From positions 19,129 through 83,128 of the forward strand of contig MKWM01000073.1 of assembly GCA_001899765.1 (NCBI GenBank): a DNA stretch of 64,000 bases, read 5' to 3'. Position 1 is the stretch's first letter, and every line of letters starts with the position of its first letter. The stretch is from Thiobacillus sp. 63-78. Its GTDB lineage: Bacteria > Pseudomonadota > Gammaproteobacteria > Burkholderiales > Thiobacillaceae. The translations under genes and the position numbers were made by a program. Under the pieces are notes generated by a model. It made no database searches, had not been told where the DNA came from, and was given only the letters and a program-made list of their open reading frames with translations. This document shows positions 6,940-15,816 of this stretch, piece by piece.

Positions 6940-9900
6940 GCACGGTCTCCTTTCAGGATGAATTGGCGGTACAACAGCGGCAGCATCACCAGCGTCAGCA
7001 AGGTGGCGCTGACCAGGCCGCCGATGACGACGACGGCGAGCGGGCGCTGGATTTCGGAGCCGGGGCCGCTGGCGAACAGCAGGGGCACCAGGCCGAACGC
7101 GGCGATGCTGGCGGTCATCAGCACTGGGCGCAGCCGCCGCAGCGCACCGTCGCGGACGATGGCGTCGCCCTTCAGGCCCTCGCTGCGCAACTGGTTGAAG
7201 TAACTGACCAGCACCACGCCGTTCAACACCGCGATCCCCAGCAAGGCGATGAAGCCGACCGAAGCGGGCACCGACAGGTATTCGCCCGACGCCGCCAGCG
7301 CGAAAATGCCGCCGATCAGCGCCAGCGGCACGTTCATCATCACCAGCAGCGCCTGGCGCAGGTCGCCGAACGTGACGTACAGCAGAAAGCCGATCAGCAG
7401 CAGCGCCACCGGCACCACGATCATCAGGCGTTGCGCGGCGCGCTGCTGGTTTTCGAACTGGCCGCCCCAGGCCAGGTGATAGCCGGCAGGCAGCTTGACC
7501 TGCGCCGCGACGGCGGTCTGGGCGTCGGCGACGAAGCTGACCAGGTCGCGCCCGGCGACGTTGGTCTGCACCACCGTGAAGCGCGCCGCGTTCTCCCGCT
7601 TCACCGCCACCGGGCCGTTGGTGCGCTTGAGATGCGCCACCTGATCGAGGCTGATTTCGCGGCCGTCCGCCAGCACCAGACGAATCGCCTGCAAGGCATC
7701 CGGCGACGCACGCAGGCCTGGCGGCCCGCGCAATTGCAAGGGTACGCGCCGCCCCTGCTGCTGGATCACGCCGATGACTTCGCCTTCCAACTGGGTGCGC
7801 AGCAAGGCGGCGACGTCGTCGGCGGACAGGCCGAAACGGCCGGCGGCGTCGCGGTCGATTTCCGCCTGCAGATACTGCACCCCCTCGTTCTGCTGGGTGT
7901 ACACGTCGGAGGCGCCGGGGACGTTCTCGACCACCCTGAAAATCTCGCCCGCCAGCCGGTTGAGCGTGGCAAGCTCGGGGCCGAAAATCTTGATCGCGAC
8001 GTCGCCGCGCGAACCGGTGAGCATTTCCGACACCCGCATGTCGATCGGCTGGGTGAAGTTGTGGGCGATGCCGGGGAAACCTTCGACCACCTTGCGGATT
8101 TCTCCGGTCAGCCATTCCTTGTCCGGGCGGCGCCATTCGGCGATGGGTTTCAACACCAGAAACGAATCGGTGTCGTTGAGGTTCATCGGATCCATCCCGA
8201 GTTCGTCGGCCCCGACGCGGGCGACGATGCGCCGGATCTCCGGCACGTTTTTCAGCAGCGCCTGCTGCACCCGCAGATCCTGCGCGATCGATTCTTCCAG
8301 GCTGATCGACGGCAGTTTTTCCAGCTGCACCAGAATGTCGCCCTCATCCATCACCGGCATGAAGGTCTTGCCGATCAGCGGGTACACGCCAGCCGCCGCC
8401 AGCATCAGCACGCCGGCCGTGGCGTAAACGAATTTCGGGTGTGCCAGCGCGCGGTCGAGCAAGGGAATATAGATGCCCCGCGCGCGGCGCAGCAGCCACG
8501 GATCTTCGTGGGCGGCCTGCTTCAGCAGCCACGAGGCCAGCACCGGAATCACGGTGAGCGCCAGCAGCAGGGAAGCCGCCAGCGCAAACACGATGGTCAG
8601 CGCAACCGGCCGGAACAGTTTTCCTTCCAGCCCTTCCAGCGTCAGCAGCGGCAGGAAGACGATGGCGATGATGGCGATGCCCGACGCCACCGGGCTGGCG
8701 ACTTCCTGCACCGCCCACAGCACGCGCTGGACCGGCCTGATTTCCGTGTTTTCCGGATCGTGCGCCAGGTGCGCGACGATGTTTTCCACCACCACCACCG
8801 CGGCATCGACCAAGAGGCCGATCGCGATCGCCAGCCCACCCAGGCTCATCAGATTGGCCGACAGCCCGAACTGGCGCATCAGCACGAAGGTGGCCAGCAC
8901 CGACAAGGGCAGGATCAGCGCCACCACGACGGCGGCGCGCAGGTTACCGAGAAACAGCAGCAGCAGGACCACCACCAGCACCGCCGCTTCCAGCAGCGCC
9001 TTGCTCACGGTACCGACGGCGCGGTCGACCAGTTGCGCGCGGTCGTAGAACGTCGAGATCGTCACGCCCTTCGGCAGCGTGGCCTGAATCTCGGCGAGTC
9101 TGGCCTTGACGTTCTTGATGAGTTCGCCCGCGTTCACGCCCTTGAGGCCGATCACCAGGCCTTCCACCGCCTCGCCCTGGCCGTTTTGCGTCACCGCGCC
9201 GTAGCGGGTCAGCGCATCCATTTCCACGCGCGCCACGTCGCCGACGGTGACGACCACGCCGGCGACGCTCTTGACCCCGATATGGCGCAGGTCGTCCAGG
9301 CTTGCGATGCCGCCGCTGACGCGCACCACCCAGGTTTCCTCGCCCTCGTTGACGCGTCCGGCGCCGTTGTTGCGGGTGTTGCTTTCCAGCGCCGTGCGCA
9401 ATTCGTCGAGCGTCACTCCGCGCGCGGTCAGTGCGGCGGAATCGGGGCTCACGGCAAACGTGGCGACGTGGCCGCCGAGCGCGTTGACGTCGGCCACCCC
9501 CGGCAGGGCGCGCAGCTGCGGACGGATCGTCCAGTCGAGCAGGGTGCGCTTTTCCGCCAGCGACAACGGCCCCTCGATGGTGAACATGAAAAGCTCAGAC
9601 AGCGGGGTGGAAATCGGCGCCAGCCCGCCCGACACGTTGGCCGGCAGGTCGCCCTTGACGTTGGCGAAGCGCTCCGCCACCTGCTGGCGCGCCCAGTAGA
9701 TGTCGGTGCCCTCCTCGAAATCGACGGTGATGTCGACCAGCGCGTTCTTCGACAGGCTGCGCAGGATGGTCTGGTGCGGAATCCCCAGCAGCTCGGTTTC
9801 AACCAGCTGGGTGATGCGCGCTTCCACTTCTTGCGGCGTCATCCCGGGCGCCTTCAGAATCAGCTTGACCTGGGTGGTGGACACGTCGGGAAAGGCATCG

Positions 9901-10007
9901 ATCGGCAGCAGGTGAAAGGCGCGTACGCCCAGCCCCGCCAGCACCAGCGCGATGACGAGCATCAGCCAGCGCCGTGCCAGCGCGAATTCGGTCAGGGTGT
10001 TGAGCAT
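6936..10007 (-). CDS. Heavy-metal efflux RND pump (CzcA/CusA family)
   Basis: A 1023-residue inner-membrane proton-driven pump with the normal RND layout: one N-terminal membrane helix, a large periplasmic loop, a block of helices (about 335-480), a second periplasmic loop and a final helix block (about 850-1010). The family signature in the fourth helix reads GLAIAIGLLVDAAVVVVEN (about 390-408), with Asp401 as a proton-relay residue. The DAAVV form is closer to CusA-like than to classical CzcA proteins, which have DGAV. The ion could therefore be Cu/Ag or Zn/Co/Cd. The downstream CusF-like gene favours copper weakly. It lies between the adaptor gene (3-base gap) and the outer-membrane gene. 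Confidence 0.94.
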   Translation of the reverse strand: MLNTLTEFALARRWLMLVIALVLAGLGVRAFHLLPIDAFPDVSTTQVKLILKAPGMTPQEVEARITQLVETELLGIPHQTILRSLSKNALVDITVDFEEGTDIYWARQQVAERFANVKGDLPANVSGGLAPISTPLSELFMFTIEGPLSLAEKRTLLDWTIRPQLRALPGVADVNALGGHVATFAVSPDSAALTARGVTLDELRTALESNTRNNGAGRVNEGEETWVVRVSGGIASLDDLRHIGVKSVAGVVVTVGDVARVEMDALTRYGAVTQNGQGEAVEGLVIGLKGVNAGELIKNVKARLAEIQATLPKGVTISTFYDRAQLVDRAVGTVSKALLEAAVLVVVLLLLFLGNLRAAVVVALILPLSVLATFVLMRQFGLSANLMSLGGLAIAIGLLVDAAVVVVENIVAHLAHDPENTEIRPVQRVLWAVQEVASPVASGIAIIAIVFLPLLTLEGLEGKLFRPVALTIVFALAASLLLALTVIPVLASWLLKQAAHEDPWLLRRARGIYIPLLDRALAHPKFVYATAGVLMLAAAGVYPLIGKTFMPVMDEGDILVQLEKLPSISLEESIAQDLRVQQALLKNVPEIRRIVARVGADELGMDPMNLNDTDSFLVLKPIAEWRRPDKEWLTGEIRKVVEGFPGIAHNFTQPIDMRVSEMLTGSRGDVAIKIFGPELATLNRLAGEIFRVVENVPGASDVYTQQNEGVQYLQAEIDRDAAGRFGLSADDVAALLRTQLEGEVIGVIQQQGRRVPLQLRGPPGLRASPDALQAIRLVLADGREISLDQVAHLKRTNGPVAVKRENAARFTVVQTNVAGRDLVSFVADAQTAVAAQVKLPAGYHLAWGGQFENQQRAAQRLMIVVPVALLLIGFLLYVTFGDLRQALLVMMNVPLALIGGIFALAASGEYLSVPASVGFIALLGIAVLNGVVLVSYFNQLRSEGLKGDAIVRDGALRRLRPVLMTASIAAFGLVPLLFASGPGSEIQRPLAVVVIGGLVSATLLTLVMLPLLYRQFILKGDRA

Positions 10008-10010
10008 GGC

Positions 10011-11066
10011 TTATTCCCCCAACCATTGCGCCTTGAGCGCCGCCACGCCCTTGACGGCTACGCGGCTGCCCGCGGCCAGCCCGCCGACTTCCGCCTCGCT
10101 GGCATTCTGGCGCAGCAGTTGCACCGGCGTCGGCCGGAAGCCCTGCGCGGTTTCGACGAACACATGCGGCTGCGCGTTTTGCCATACCAGGGCGGCGGCG
10201 GGCACGCTCAGGCTCTGCGTTGCCTGGCTGCCGGCGATCGCCGCCTGCACCGACTGGCCGGGACGCAGCAGCTTTTGCGGATCAGACAGGCTGGCGCGCG
10301 CCAGCACGCTCTGCGCGGCATTGAGCTGCGGCAGCAGCGCGATGATGCGCCCGCCGGCACGGCTGCCCGCCACGCTGACGGTCTGGCCGACGGCGACCTG
10401 GCGCGCCTGCGCGGTCGACAGCGGGATCTCCAGCGCCAGATCCGACAGGTCCGCCACTTTCACCAGCGCCATGCCGGCATCCACGCGCTGACCCGGTTCG
10501 GCGACACTCTCCGTCACCACACCGGCGATCGGCGCGGTCAGCGTGATCGAACTGCCCGTCACCTTGCCCGTGCCCATCATGGACAGTGCGGTCTGTGCCG
10601 CGACCAGATTGGCATGCGCCGACTGGGCTTCGGAGCGGGCGGCGCGCAGGCGCGATTCCGCGATCAGGCCTTCGCCGAACAGTTTTTCGTCGCGCGCGGC
10701 ATTGCTGGCTGCCAGTTGCGCTCTCAGCCGCGCCTGCGTCAGCGCATTCTGCGCTTCGGCCAGACCCGGCATCGACAGGGTGACGAGCGGGGCGCCGCGC
10801 TTGACCGTATCGCCCGCCTGCACATGCAACCGGGTGACCAGCCCGGCGCCGGCCGCGGCGGCCACATGCACGCTGGCGGGCGGCAGGGTCACCCGCGCCG
10901 TATAGGTCAGCGCCGAGCTGGCGGACTGCGTGGCGGCGACCACGGTGACGATGCCGAGATTTTTCTTCTGGACAGCGGTCAGGGACAGGACGTCGGCGGC
11001 AAAAACAGGGGTGGCGCCCAACAGCGCCACGACGAGGATGCGGGTGGCAAAAAAACCAGTGGTCAT
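10011..11066 (-). CDS. RND periplasmic adaptor (CzcB/CusB type)
   Basis: A 351-residue membrane-fusion protein with an N-terminal signal peptide (about 1-23). It has a split lipoyl/barrel-sandwich domain (VHVAAAAGAGLVTRLHVQAGDTV near 66-88 and VTGSSITLTAPIAGVV near 168-183, each shown in short form) and a helical hairpin between them rich in Ala, Arg and Gln. A beta-barrel and membrane-proximal domain make up the C-terminal half. It bridges the inner-membrane pump and the outer-membrane duct. A GGAG ribosome-binding site precedes the ATG. It is the second gene of the operon, after a small periplasmic protein gene. Confidence 0.92.
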   Translation of the reverse strand: MTTGFFATRILVVALLGATPVFAADVLSLTAVQKKNLGIVTVVAATQSASSALTYTARVTLPPASVHVAAAAGAGLVTRLHVQAGDTVKRGAPLVTLSMPGLAEAQNALTQARLRAQLAASNAARDEKLFGEGLIAESRLRAARSEAQSAHANLVAAQTALSMMGTGKVTGSSITLTAPIAGVVTESVAEPGQRVDAGMALVKVADLSDLALEIPLSTAQARQVAVGQTVSVAGSRAGGRIIALLPQLNAAQSVLARASLSDPQKLLRPGQSVQAAIAGSQATQSLSVPAAALVWQNAQPHVFVETAQGFRPTPVQLLRQNASEAEVGGLAAGSRVAVKGVAALKAQWLGE

Positions 11067-11123
11067 GCTTGATCTCCATGAAAAAAAGACGGGCGCGCAG
11101 CAGCAGACGCGCCGACAGGACGA

Positions 11124-11516
11124 TCAAACGAAGGGCGGCGCTAAAGCATGGGGAAAGGTATGGGGAGGCGGTGCCAGGCACAACGGCCGCAGCGGCGGCA
11201 AGTCCGCGCGGAGGCGTGCCGCCGCAGCGGCCGGCAGCAGTTGCCACGCTGTGGCCGGCGGCGCGGCAAGCGTGTCCGGCATCGCATGGCGCAGCCGCAT
11301 ACCCTGCGCCACCGCAATTTCCGCGCCGCGCTCATCGGCTGCCATCACATCGTAGAGCACCTCGGCGTATGCCTTCTGATGCCCATGCAGGAATCCCCCG
11401 TGGCCCGCATACCCGCCCGGCTGCGCCACGCCCGCGTGGGCGTGGATGAACGGCGCCATCGTCTGCAGGACGATGACGAGCCAGAGCATCAAAAAGCGGG
11501 GCAAGCGGCAGGTCAC
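11124..11516 (-). CDS. Small His-rich periplasmic protein, head of metal-efflux operon
   Basis: A 130-residue protein with a strong signal sequence (about 8-28) ending in a HAHAG motif, then GHGGFLHGHQKAY and other His residues that could bind metal. The C-terminal half is Ala/Pro-rich with no recognised domain. It starts with GTG at 11516, though the ATG at 11492 would also leave a usable signal peptide. It leads the RND operon, the position held by CzcI-like or other metal-binding accessory proteins in related pumps. Its sequence does not identify it firmly, so a metal-binding or regulatory role is inference from position and composition. Confidence 0.6.
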   Translation of the reverse strand: MTCRLPRFLMLWLVIVLQTMAPFIHAHAGVAQPGGYAGHGGFLHGHQKAYAEVLYDVMAADERGAEIAVAQGMRLRHAMPDTLAAPPATAWQLLPAAAAARLRADLPPLRPLCLAPPPHTFPHALAPPFV

Positions 11517-11599
11517 GGTGAACGGGGGAAATCAGGCCTGTAAATAATGGGGGCGTTTTCGGAATCCGCAGGATCGTGGCCGCATCCTGCATATCGCAG

Positions 11600-11616
11600 C
11601 TTAAGCCAGCCTTAAG
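11600..11616. promoter_or_regulatory. PmrA/QseB-like box 1 (CTTAAG-N5-CTTAAG)
   Basis: Two exact CTTAAG half-sites with 11-base spacing match the direct-repeat target of the PmrA/QseB group of response regulators. The box lies about 85 bases upstream of the metal-efflux operon and 170 bases upstream of the cytochrome b561 gene. A further CTTAAT is at 11634-11639. Because CTTAAG is self-complementary, orientation cannot be read from the box. Confidence 0.6.
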
Positions 11617-11719
11617 TCGCGGCCATGCGCCAGCTTAATCGGGGATTTCACGCAGTTCAATTCGCGATTTCGTACCATGGCGGCGGCCAGGCGGACACGG
11701 CGTCACACCGTGACGACCG

Positions 11720-11736
11720 CTTAAGGCTCCCCTAAG
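11720..11736 (+). promoter_or_regulatory. PmrA/QseB-like box 2 (CTTAAG-N5-CCTAAG)
   Basis: A second box of the same form ends 10 bases before TACAGT (11746-11751), a plausible -10 element, and 46 bases before the start of the cytochrome b561 gene. This places it where a PmrA/QseB-type activator binds. The operon it would drive encodes a regulator of exactly that family, so autoregulation is likely. Confidence 0.65.
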
Positions 11737-11782
11737 AAAGCCCGCCTACAGTGGCCTCATCGCATGACAGCAGGAGGTCACC

Positions 11783-12409
11783 ATGTCGCATCCCACCACG
11801 ATACAAGCCCGCCGGGTATACGACCCGCTGCTGCGGCTGCTGCACTGGGCCATCGCGCTCTCCATCGTGGCGCTCATCGTCACCAGCCAGCTGGCCGACT
11901 GGTTCGAGCACGGCCCATATGAGAAAACGCTCTGGAATCTGCACATTGTCATCGGCTACACCCTGACGGCGGGTCTGCTGACGCGCCTGCTGTGGGGTCT
12001 GGTGGGCCCGCTCAGCGCACGCTGGCGCGATCTGTGGCATCCCGCCGTGTGGAAGGAGAGCCTGCGGACACTGCGTCTGCCCGCGACGCATCGCGCCGGC
12101 CACGACCCGCTCGCCAGCCTGGCCTATCTGTTCGCCTACGGCGTGATGGCGCTGATGGTCGTCACCGGGCTGGGCCTGGCCGCCAGCGAATTCCAGACCG
12201 GGCCGCTCGCCGGCTGGCTGGGCGACGCGGCCTGGCTGGAGGATGTGCTGAAAGAGCCGCACGAATTCGGCTTCAGCCTGCTGCTCGGTTTCATCGGACT
12301 GCACCTGGCTGCGCTGGTGTTCCACCAATGGCGCGGCGAACGGGTCGCGCAAAGCATGGTGACCGGCAAGCAATACCTCGGGACGGAAAGCGGGGTGCGG
12401 CATGATTAA
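11783..12409 (+). CDS. Cytochrome b561-family membrane protein
   Basis: A 208-residue membrane protein with four to five hydrophobic helices and conserved histidines in helices near 21 (LLHW), 55 (LHIV), 165-180 and 185-200 (LHLAALVFHQW) that would bind two b haems. It belongs to the hydrogenase-cytochrome/b561 group that passes electrons between quinones and periplasmic c-type cytochromes. It overlaps the next gene by 8 bases. A GGAGG ribosome-binding site precedes the ATG. Together with the two cytochrome genes downstream it forms the known b561-SHP-DHC arrangement. Confidence 0.9.
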   Translation: MSHPTTIQARRVYDPLLRLLHWAIALSIVALIVTSQLADWFEHGPYEKTLWNLHIVIGYTLTAGLLTRLLWGLVGPLSARWRDLWHPAVWKESLRTLRLPATHRAGHDPLASLAYLFAYGVMALMVVTGLGLAASEFQTGPLAGWLGDAAWLEDVLKEPHEFGFSLLLGFIGLHLAALVFHQWRGERVAQSMVTGKQYLGTESGVRHD

Positions 12410-12812
12410 GCCCCTTCTCTACGGTGGCCTGGCGGTATTCGGCATGGTCTCCGCCGTGGCGGCAGCCGACAGCCCTGCCAGTCTGATGGCGTTGTACGCG
12501 CAGCAGGCGGGCGTGTCGGGGTCGGCCCTGTCCGCCACGCGTGGCGAGGCGCTCTACCGCACCGAACATGCGGGCCGCGACGGCCAGGCCGTGAGCTGCG
12601 CCGGCTGCCATACCGCCAATCCGGCCCAGGCCGGGCGCACCCGCGTCGGCAAGCGCATCGAGCCGCTGGCGCCGGCAGCCCATCCGCAACGCTTCACCGA
12701 TGCGGCCAAGGTCGAAAAATGGTTCCGGCGCAATTGCCAGGACGTCCTGCAGCGCGAATGCAGCGCGCAGGAAAAAGGCGACTTCATCACCTGGCTGAGC
12801 CAGATCAAATAG
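12402..12812 (+). CDS. SHP-like monohaem cytochrome c (DUF1924)
   Basis: A 136-residue periplasmic protein with a signal peptide (about 1-21) and one haem motif CAGCH (Cys66-His70), plus a second Cys pair (about 111 and 119) that may form a disulfide. It matches the DUF1924 group, whose founding member is the Rhodobacter sphaeroides haem protein SHP, a cytochrome c that can bind oxygen or nitric oxide at the haem. Family knowledge pairs it with a dihaem cytochrome and a b-type cytochrome, exactly as here. Physiological function is not settled even for studied members. Confidence 0.87.
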   Translation: MIKPLLYGGLAVFGMVSAVAAADSPASLMALYAQQAGVSGSALSATRGEALYRTEHAGRDGQAVSCAGCHTANPAQAGRTRVGKRIEPLAPAAHPQRFTDAAKVEKWFRRNCQDVLQRECSAQEKGDFITWLSQIK

Positions 12813-12821
12813 GGAGGCAGC

Positions 12822-13352
12822 ATGAATTATCTACTACGTGGAACCGGCGTCGTCACGGCGGTCGGCGTGTTCAGTCTGTTGACGTTTTCGCTGCCTTCTG
12901 GCGAGGCGCACGGCGATGGCGGCGGCAATGTCCTGCCGCGGACGATCAACCAGGCCTGGCAACAGGAATGCGCCAGCTGCCATCTCGCCTATTCGCCGGC
13001 GTTTCTGCCCCAGGCATCGTGGCGCCGCCTGATGAACGGGCTCGACCGGCACTTCGGCGAAAACGCCAGTCTTGATCCGGCCACGCAGGCTGATATCCTG
13101 CGGTTTCTGGAAGCCAACGCCGCCGATCGCGGCGGCAGCCGGATAGGCAGCAAGGTCATGAAGCGCATGCCGGCCGGCGAGGCGCCGCTGCGCATCACCG
13201 ACACCCGCTGGTTCGTGCACAAGCACGACGAGGTGTCGCAGTCGGTGTGGTCGCGCAAATCGATCGGCTCCACCGCCCATTGCGCTGCGTGCCATCGGCA
13301 GGCGGAACAGGGCGTGTTCGACGAGGACACGGTCAGGATTCCGAAACAATGA
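12822..13352 (+). CDS. Dihaem cytochrome c (DHC)
   Basis: A 176-residue periplasmic protein with a signal peptide (about 1-29) and two haem motifs, CASCH (Cys50-His54) and CAACH (Cys154-His158). It fits the dihaem cytochrome family that donates electrons to SHP. It starts 9 bases after the SHP-like gene, which ends at 12812, behind a GGGAGG ribosome-binding site. The conserved ITDTRWFVHKHDEVS block (about 125-139) lies between the haems. Membrane electrons would pass from quinone through the b561 protein to DHC and then to SHP. Confidence 0.9.
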   Translation: MNYLLRGTGVVTAVGVFSLLTFSLPSGEAHGDGGGNVLPRTINQAWQQECASCHLAYSPAFLPQASWRRLMNGLDRHFGENASLDPATQADILRFLEANAADRGGSRIGSKVMKRMPAGEAPLRITDTRWFVHKHDEVSQSVWSRKSIGSTAHCAACHRQAEQGVFDEDTVRIPKQ

Positions 13353-13372
13353 CCCAAGGATGAAGCGGAGCG

Positions 13373-14044
13373 ATGCGCATATTGCTGGTGGAAGACGACC
13401 GCATGCTGGGCGACGGCCTGCAGGCCGGGCTGACCCAGGCGGGCTATGCCGTCGACTGGCTGCGCGACGGCGAGGCGGCGGTGACGGCCCTGTCCACCGA
13501 GTCGTTCGCGGCCGTGGTGCTCGACCTCGGCCTGCCGAAACGCGACGGGCTGTCGGTGCTGCAGTGGCTGCGTGGACGCCATGACGCGACGCCGGTACTG
13601 ATCCTGACCGCGCGCGACCAGCTGGAAGACAAGGTGCGCGGGCTCGATCTGGGGGCCGACGACTATGTGCTGAAGCCGTTCGACCTCGACGAGATCACGG
13701 CTCGCCTGCGCGCGCTGGTGCGACGCGCCCACGGCCGCCCGGAACCGCTGCTCACCCTCGGCGAGATCGCGCTCAATCCGGCGGCGCGCAGCGTGACGCG
13801 CGCCGGCCAGGCCATCGAACTGACCCCGCGCGAATTCGACCTGCTGCACCTGCTGCTGGAAAACACCGACCGGGTGCTGACCCGCCGCACGCTGGAAGAG
13901 CAGCTCTACACCTGGAACGACGCGGTCGACAGCAATGCGCTCGAAGTCCACATCCATCACCTGCGGAAGAAGCTCGGCATCGACCTGATCCGCACCGTGC
14001 GCGGCGTTGGCTACATGGTGTCGACAGCAGGGTCTGCGCCATGA
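13373..14044 (+). CDS. OmpR-type response regulator (QseB/PmrA-like)
   Basis: A 223-residue regulator. The receiver domain (about 1-115) has Asp8/Asp9, phosphoacceptor Asp51 in AAVVLDLGLP and Lys101 in YVLKPF. The winged-helix DNA-binding domain (about 125-220) shows the ELTPREFDLL and RTVRGVGYM segments usual for OmpR/PhoB members. It is closest in style to QseB/PmrA. The two CTTAAG boxes upstream of this operon are what that group binds. The stop overlaps the start of the sensor kinase gene (ATGA). Linkage of a QseBC-like pair with SHP/DHC genes is known in other proteobacteria. Confidence 0.93.
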   Translation: MRILLVEDDRMLGDGLQAGLTQAGYAVDWLRDGEAAVTALSTESFAAVVLDLGLPKRDGLSVLQWLRGRHDATPVLILTARDQLEDKVRGLDLGADDYVLKPFDLDEITARLRALVRRAHGRPEPLLTLGEIALNPAARSVTRAGQAIELTPREFDLLHLLLENTDRVLTRRTLEEQLYTWNDAVDSNALEVHIHHLRKKLGIDLIRTVRGVGYMVSTAGSAP

Positions 14045-15411
14045 GCCGGCCGTATTCCTTGCGCCGGCGGCTGGTCTGGCTGCTGACCGGCTCGGTGGCA
14101 ACGATATGGCTGCTGTCCGCACTGGTGGTATACCAGCGCGCGCACCATGAGGCGGACGAATTGCTCGATGCCCAACTGGCCCAGGTCGCCGACACCCTGC
14201 TGGCGATCGTGGCCGGCGGCGAGATCAAGCACTTCGTGAAGGAATTTCACAAACACGCCCCGGACTTTTCAGTGCCGATCGCATTTGAGGTGTGGCGCAG
14301 CAAGGACGATAAAAGCAAGCGCCTGGTGATGTCACCCGGTCACAACGGATTTGAATCCGGAACGGTGCCGGGTTTCAGCGAACAGCGTCATCTGGGTGCG
14401 TACTGGCGTCTTTACACGGTGCAGGATGACGACGCCGAATACCGGGTGGTAGTCGGCCAGGCCCATGCCGCACGCGAAAACCTGGCACGCGAAATCGGCC
14501 TGTCGCTGCTGCTTCCCGCCGCGCTGGCGATGCCGCTGATGGCGCTGGCGGTCTGGTGGGGCGTCGGCCGCACCCTGCGGCCGGTGGATGCGGTCGCCCG
14601 CCAGGTCGGCGCGCTCGACGCGCAGGCGCTGACGCCGCTCGACGAGTCGCCCGCCCTGCCGGAAGAAATCGCCCCCCTGCGCACCGCGCTCAATGCGCTG
14701 ATCCGGCGCGTCACCGAAGCATTTGAAAACGAGCGCCGTTTCACCGCGGATGCCGCGCACGAACTGCGCACCCCGCTGGCGGCATTGAAAATACAGGCGC
14801 AGGTCGCGCTGCGCGCGCAAACGGCTGACAGCCAGCAGCATGCGCTGGCGCAGGTGATCGCCGGGGTGGACCGGATGACCCACCTGGTCGAGCAATTGCT
14901 GACCCTCGCACGCGTCGACCCGGCTACGCAGGGCAGCCCGCCCGCCCCCCTGGATCCCGCAGAAATCGTGGCGACGGTGTGCGAGGAACTTTTACCTCAA
15001 GCGCAACGCCGGGGGCAAACCCTGACGGTCGATGCGGCAGCGGGATGTCGTATCGCCATCACGGCGGCATGGCTGCAGGTCGCGGTCCGCAACCTGCTCG
15101 ACAACGCCGTGCACTATGCAGGGGAAGGCGCGCGGATCGACGTACGCATCGCGCACCGCGGAACGGGCTGTGCCATCACCGTCGCCGACGATGGCCCGGG
15201 CGTGGCGCCTGCACTACGGTCGCAACTCAGCGCCCGCTTCGTGCGCGGCGAGGTCGAAAACGAGGGCTGCGGCCTCGGTCTTTCCATCGTCGCGCGCATT
15301 GCGGCACTCTCACATGCCCGACTTGAACTGGGGGATGGACTACAGCGTGCGGAGGGCGGTTACGGGTTTGCTGCCACGCTGCACTTCAACGCAACGACCG
15401 TTCCCGCCTGA
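14041..15411 (+). CDS. Sensor histidine kinase (QseC-like)
   Basis: A 456-residue inner-membrane kinase with membrane helices at about 11-31 and 153-175. Between them is a periplasmic sensor domain of about 120 residues containing several His (KHFVKEFHKHAPD near 63-75). A HAMP-like linker follows, then the phosphoacceptor His240 in AAHELRTPLAAL and an ATPase domain with N, G1 and G2 boxes (LLDNAVHYA, ADDGPGVAP, GCGLGLSIV). It would phosphorylate the regulator encoded just upstream. The signal is unknown; the flanking efflux and CusF-like genes make a metal or redox stimulus plausible. Confidence 0.93.
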   Translation: MSRPYSLRRRLVWLLTGSVATIWLLSALVVYQRAHHEADELLDAQLAQVADTLLAIVAGGEIKHFVKEFHKHAPDFSVPIAFEVWRSKDDKSKRLVMSPGHNGFESGTVPGFSEQRHLGAYWRLYTVQDDDAEYRVVVGQAHAARENLAREIGLSLLLPAALAMPLMALAVWWGVGRTLRPVDAVARQVGALDAQALTPLDESPALPEEIAPLRTALNALIRRVTEAFENERRFTADAAHELRTPLAALKIQAQVALRAQTADSQQHALAQVIAGVDRMTHLVEQLLTLARVDPATQGSPPAPLDPAEIVATVCEELLPQAQRRGQTLTVDAAAGCRIAITAAWLQVAVRNLLDNAVHYAGEGARIDVRIAHRGTGCAITVADDGPGVAPALRSQLSARFVRGEVENEGCGLGLSIVARIAALSHARLELGDGLQRAEGGYGFAATLHFNATTVPA

Positions 15412-15471
15412 CCGCACAGGGCAGCGTTAGCGGCGGGAACCGGACCCCATGCCCGATCCAGGTCTTGTCCG

Positions 15472-15783
15472 CTATGGCGCAGGCTGGATCGCGGTGACGG
15501 TCAGGGCATTGTCGAGGCGCTCGACATGAAATTTCACTGCATCGCCTACTTTGAGGCCCTTCATCAGTTCCGGCGGTCGCACCCGGAACACCATGGTCAT
15601 GGCAGGCATGTCGAGGTTGACGATCGGCCCATGTCGCAGGGTGAGCTTGCCGTTGGCGGCATCCACCCGACGCACGACGCCGTCGGTCATCACATGGGCC
15701 TGCGCGGCCGGTGGGGCCGCAGGTTCGGCGCGCAGCGGGGAAACGATCGTCAGCGCGGCAAGCAATGGAATCCATGTTTTCAT
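15472..15783 (-). CDS. CusF-like periplasmic copper-binding protein
   Basis: A 103-residue protein with a signal peptide (about 1-19) and a small beta-barrel domain. The region DGVVRRVDAANGKLTLRHGP and the NLDMPAMTMVFRV strand (about 56-68) contain the methionines and histidine that in CusF bind Cu(I) or Ag(I). It would pass copper to an RND pump or oxidase. It converges on the kinase gene and sits 33 bases after the oxidase remnant, so it may have been part of a larger copper-resistance unit. Assignment rests on the MPAMTM motif and length. Confidence 0.85.
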   Translation of the reverse strand: MKTWIPLLAALTIVSPLRAEPAAPPAAQAHVMTDGVVRRVDAANGKLTLRHGPIVNLDMPAMTMVFRVRPPELMKGLKVGDAVKFHVERLDNALTVTAIQPAP

Positions 15784-15816
15784 TTCAGCTCCTTCAGGTA
15801 TCGCTATCGATGGCGT

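Noticed and set aside
6810..11072. Very long open frame (1420 codons) on the plus strand across the metal-efflux operon
   Set aside because: It is antisense to well-matched RND and adaptor genes, is Gln/Arg/His-rich with no domain, and results from high GC codon use on the true strand.
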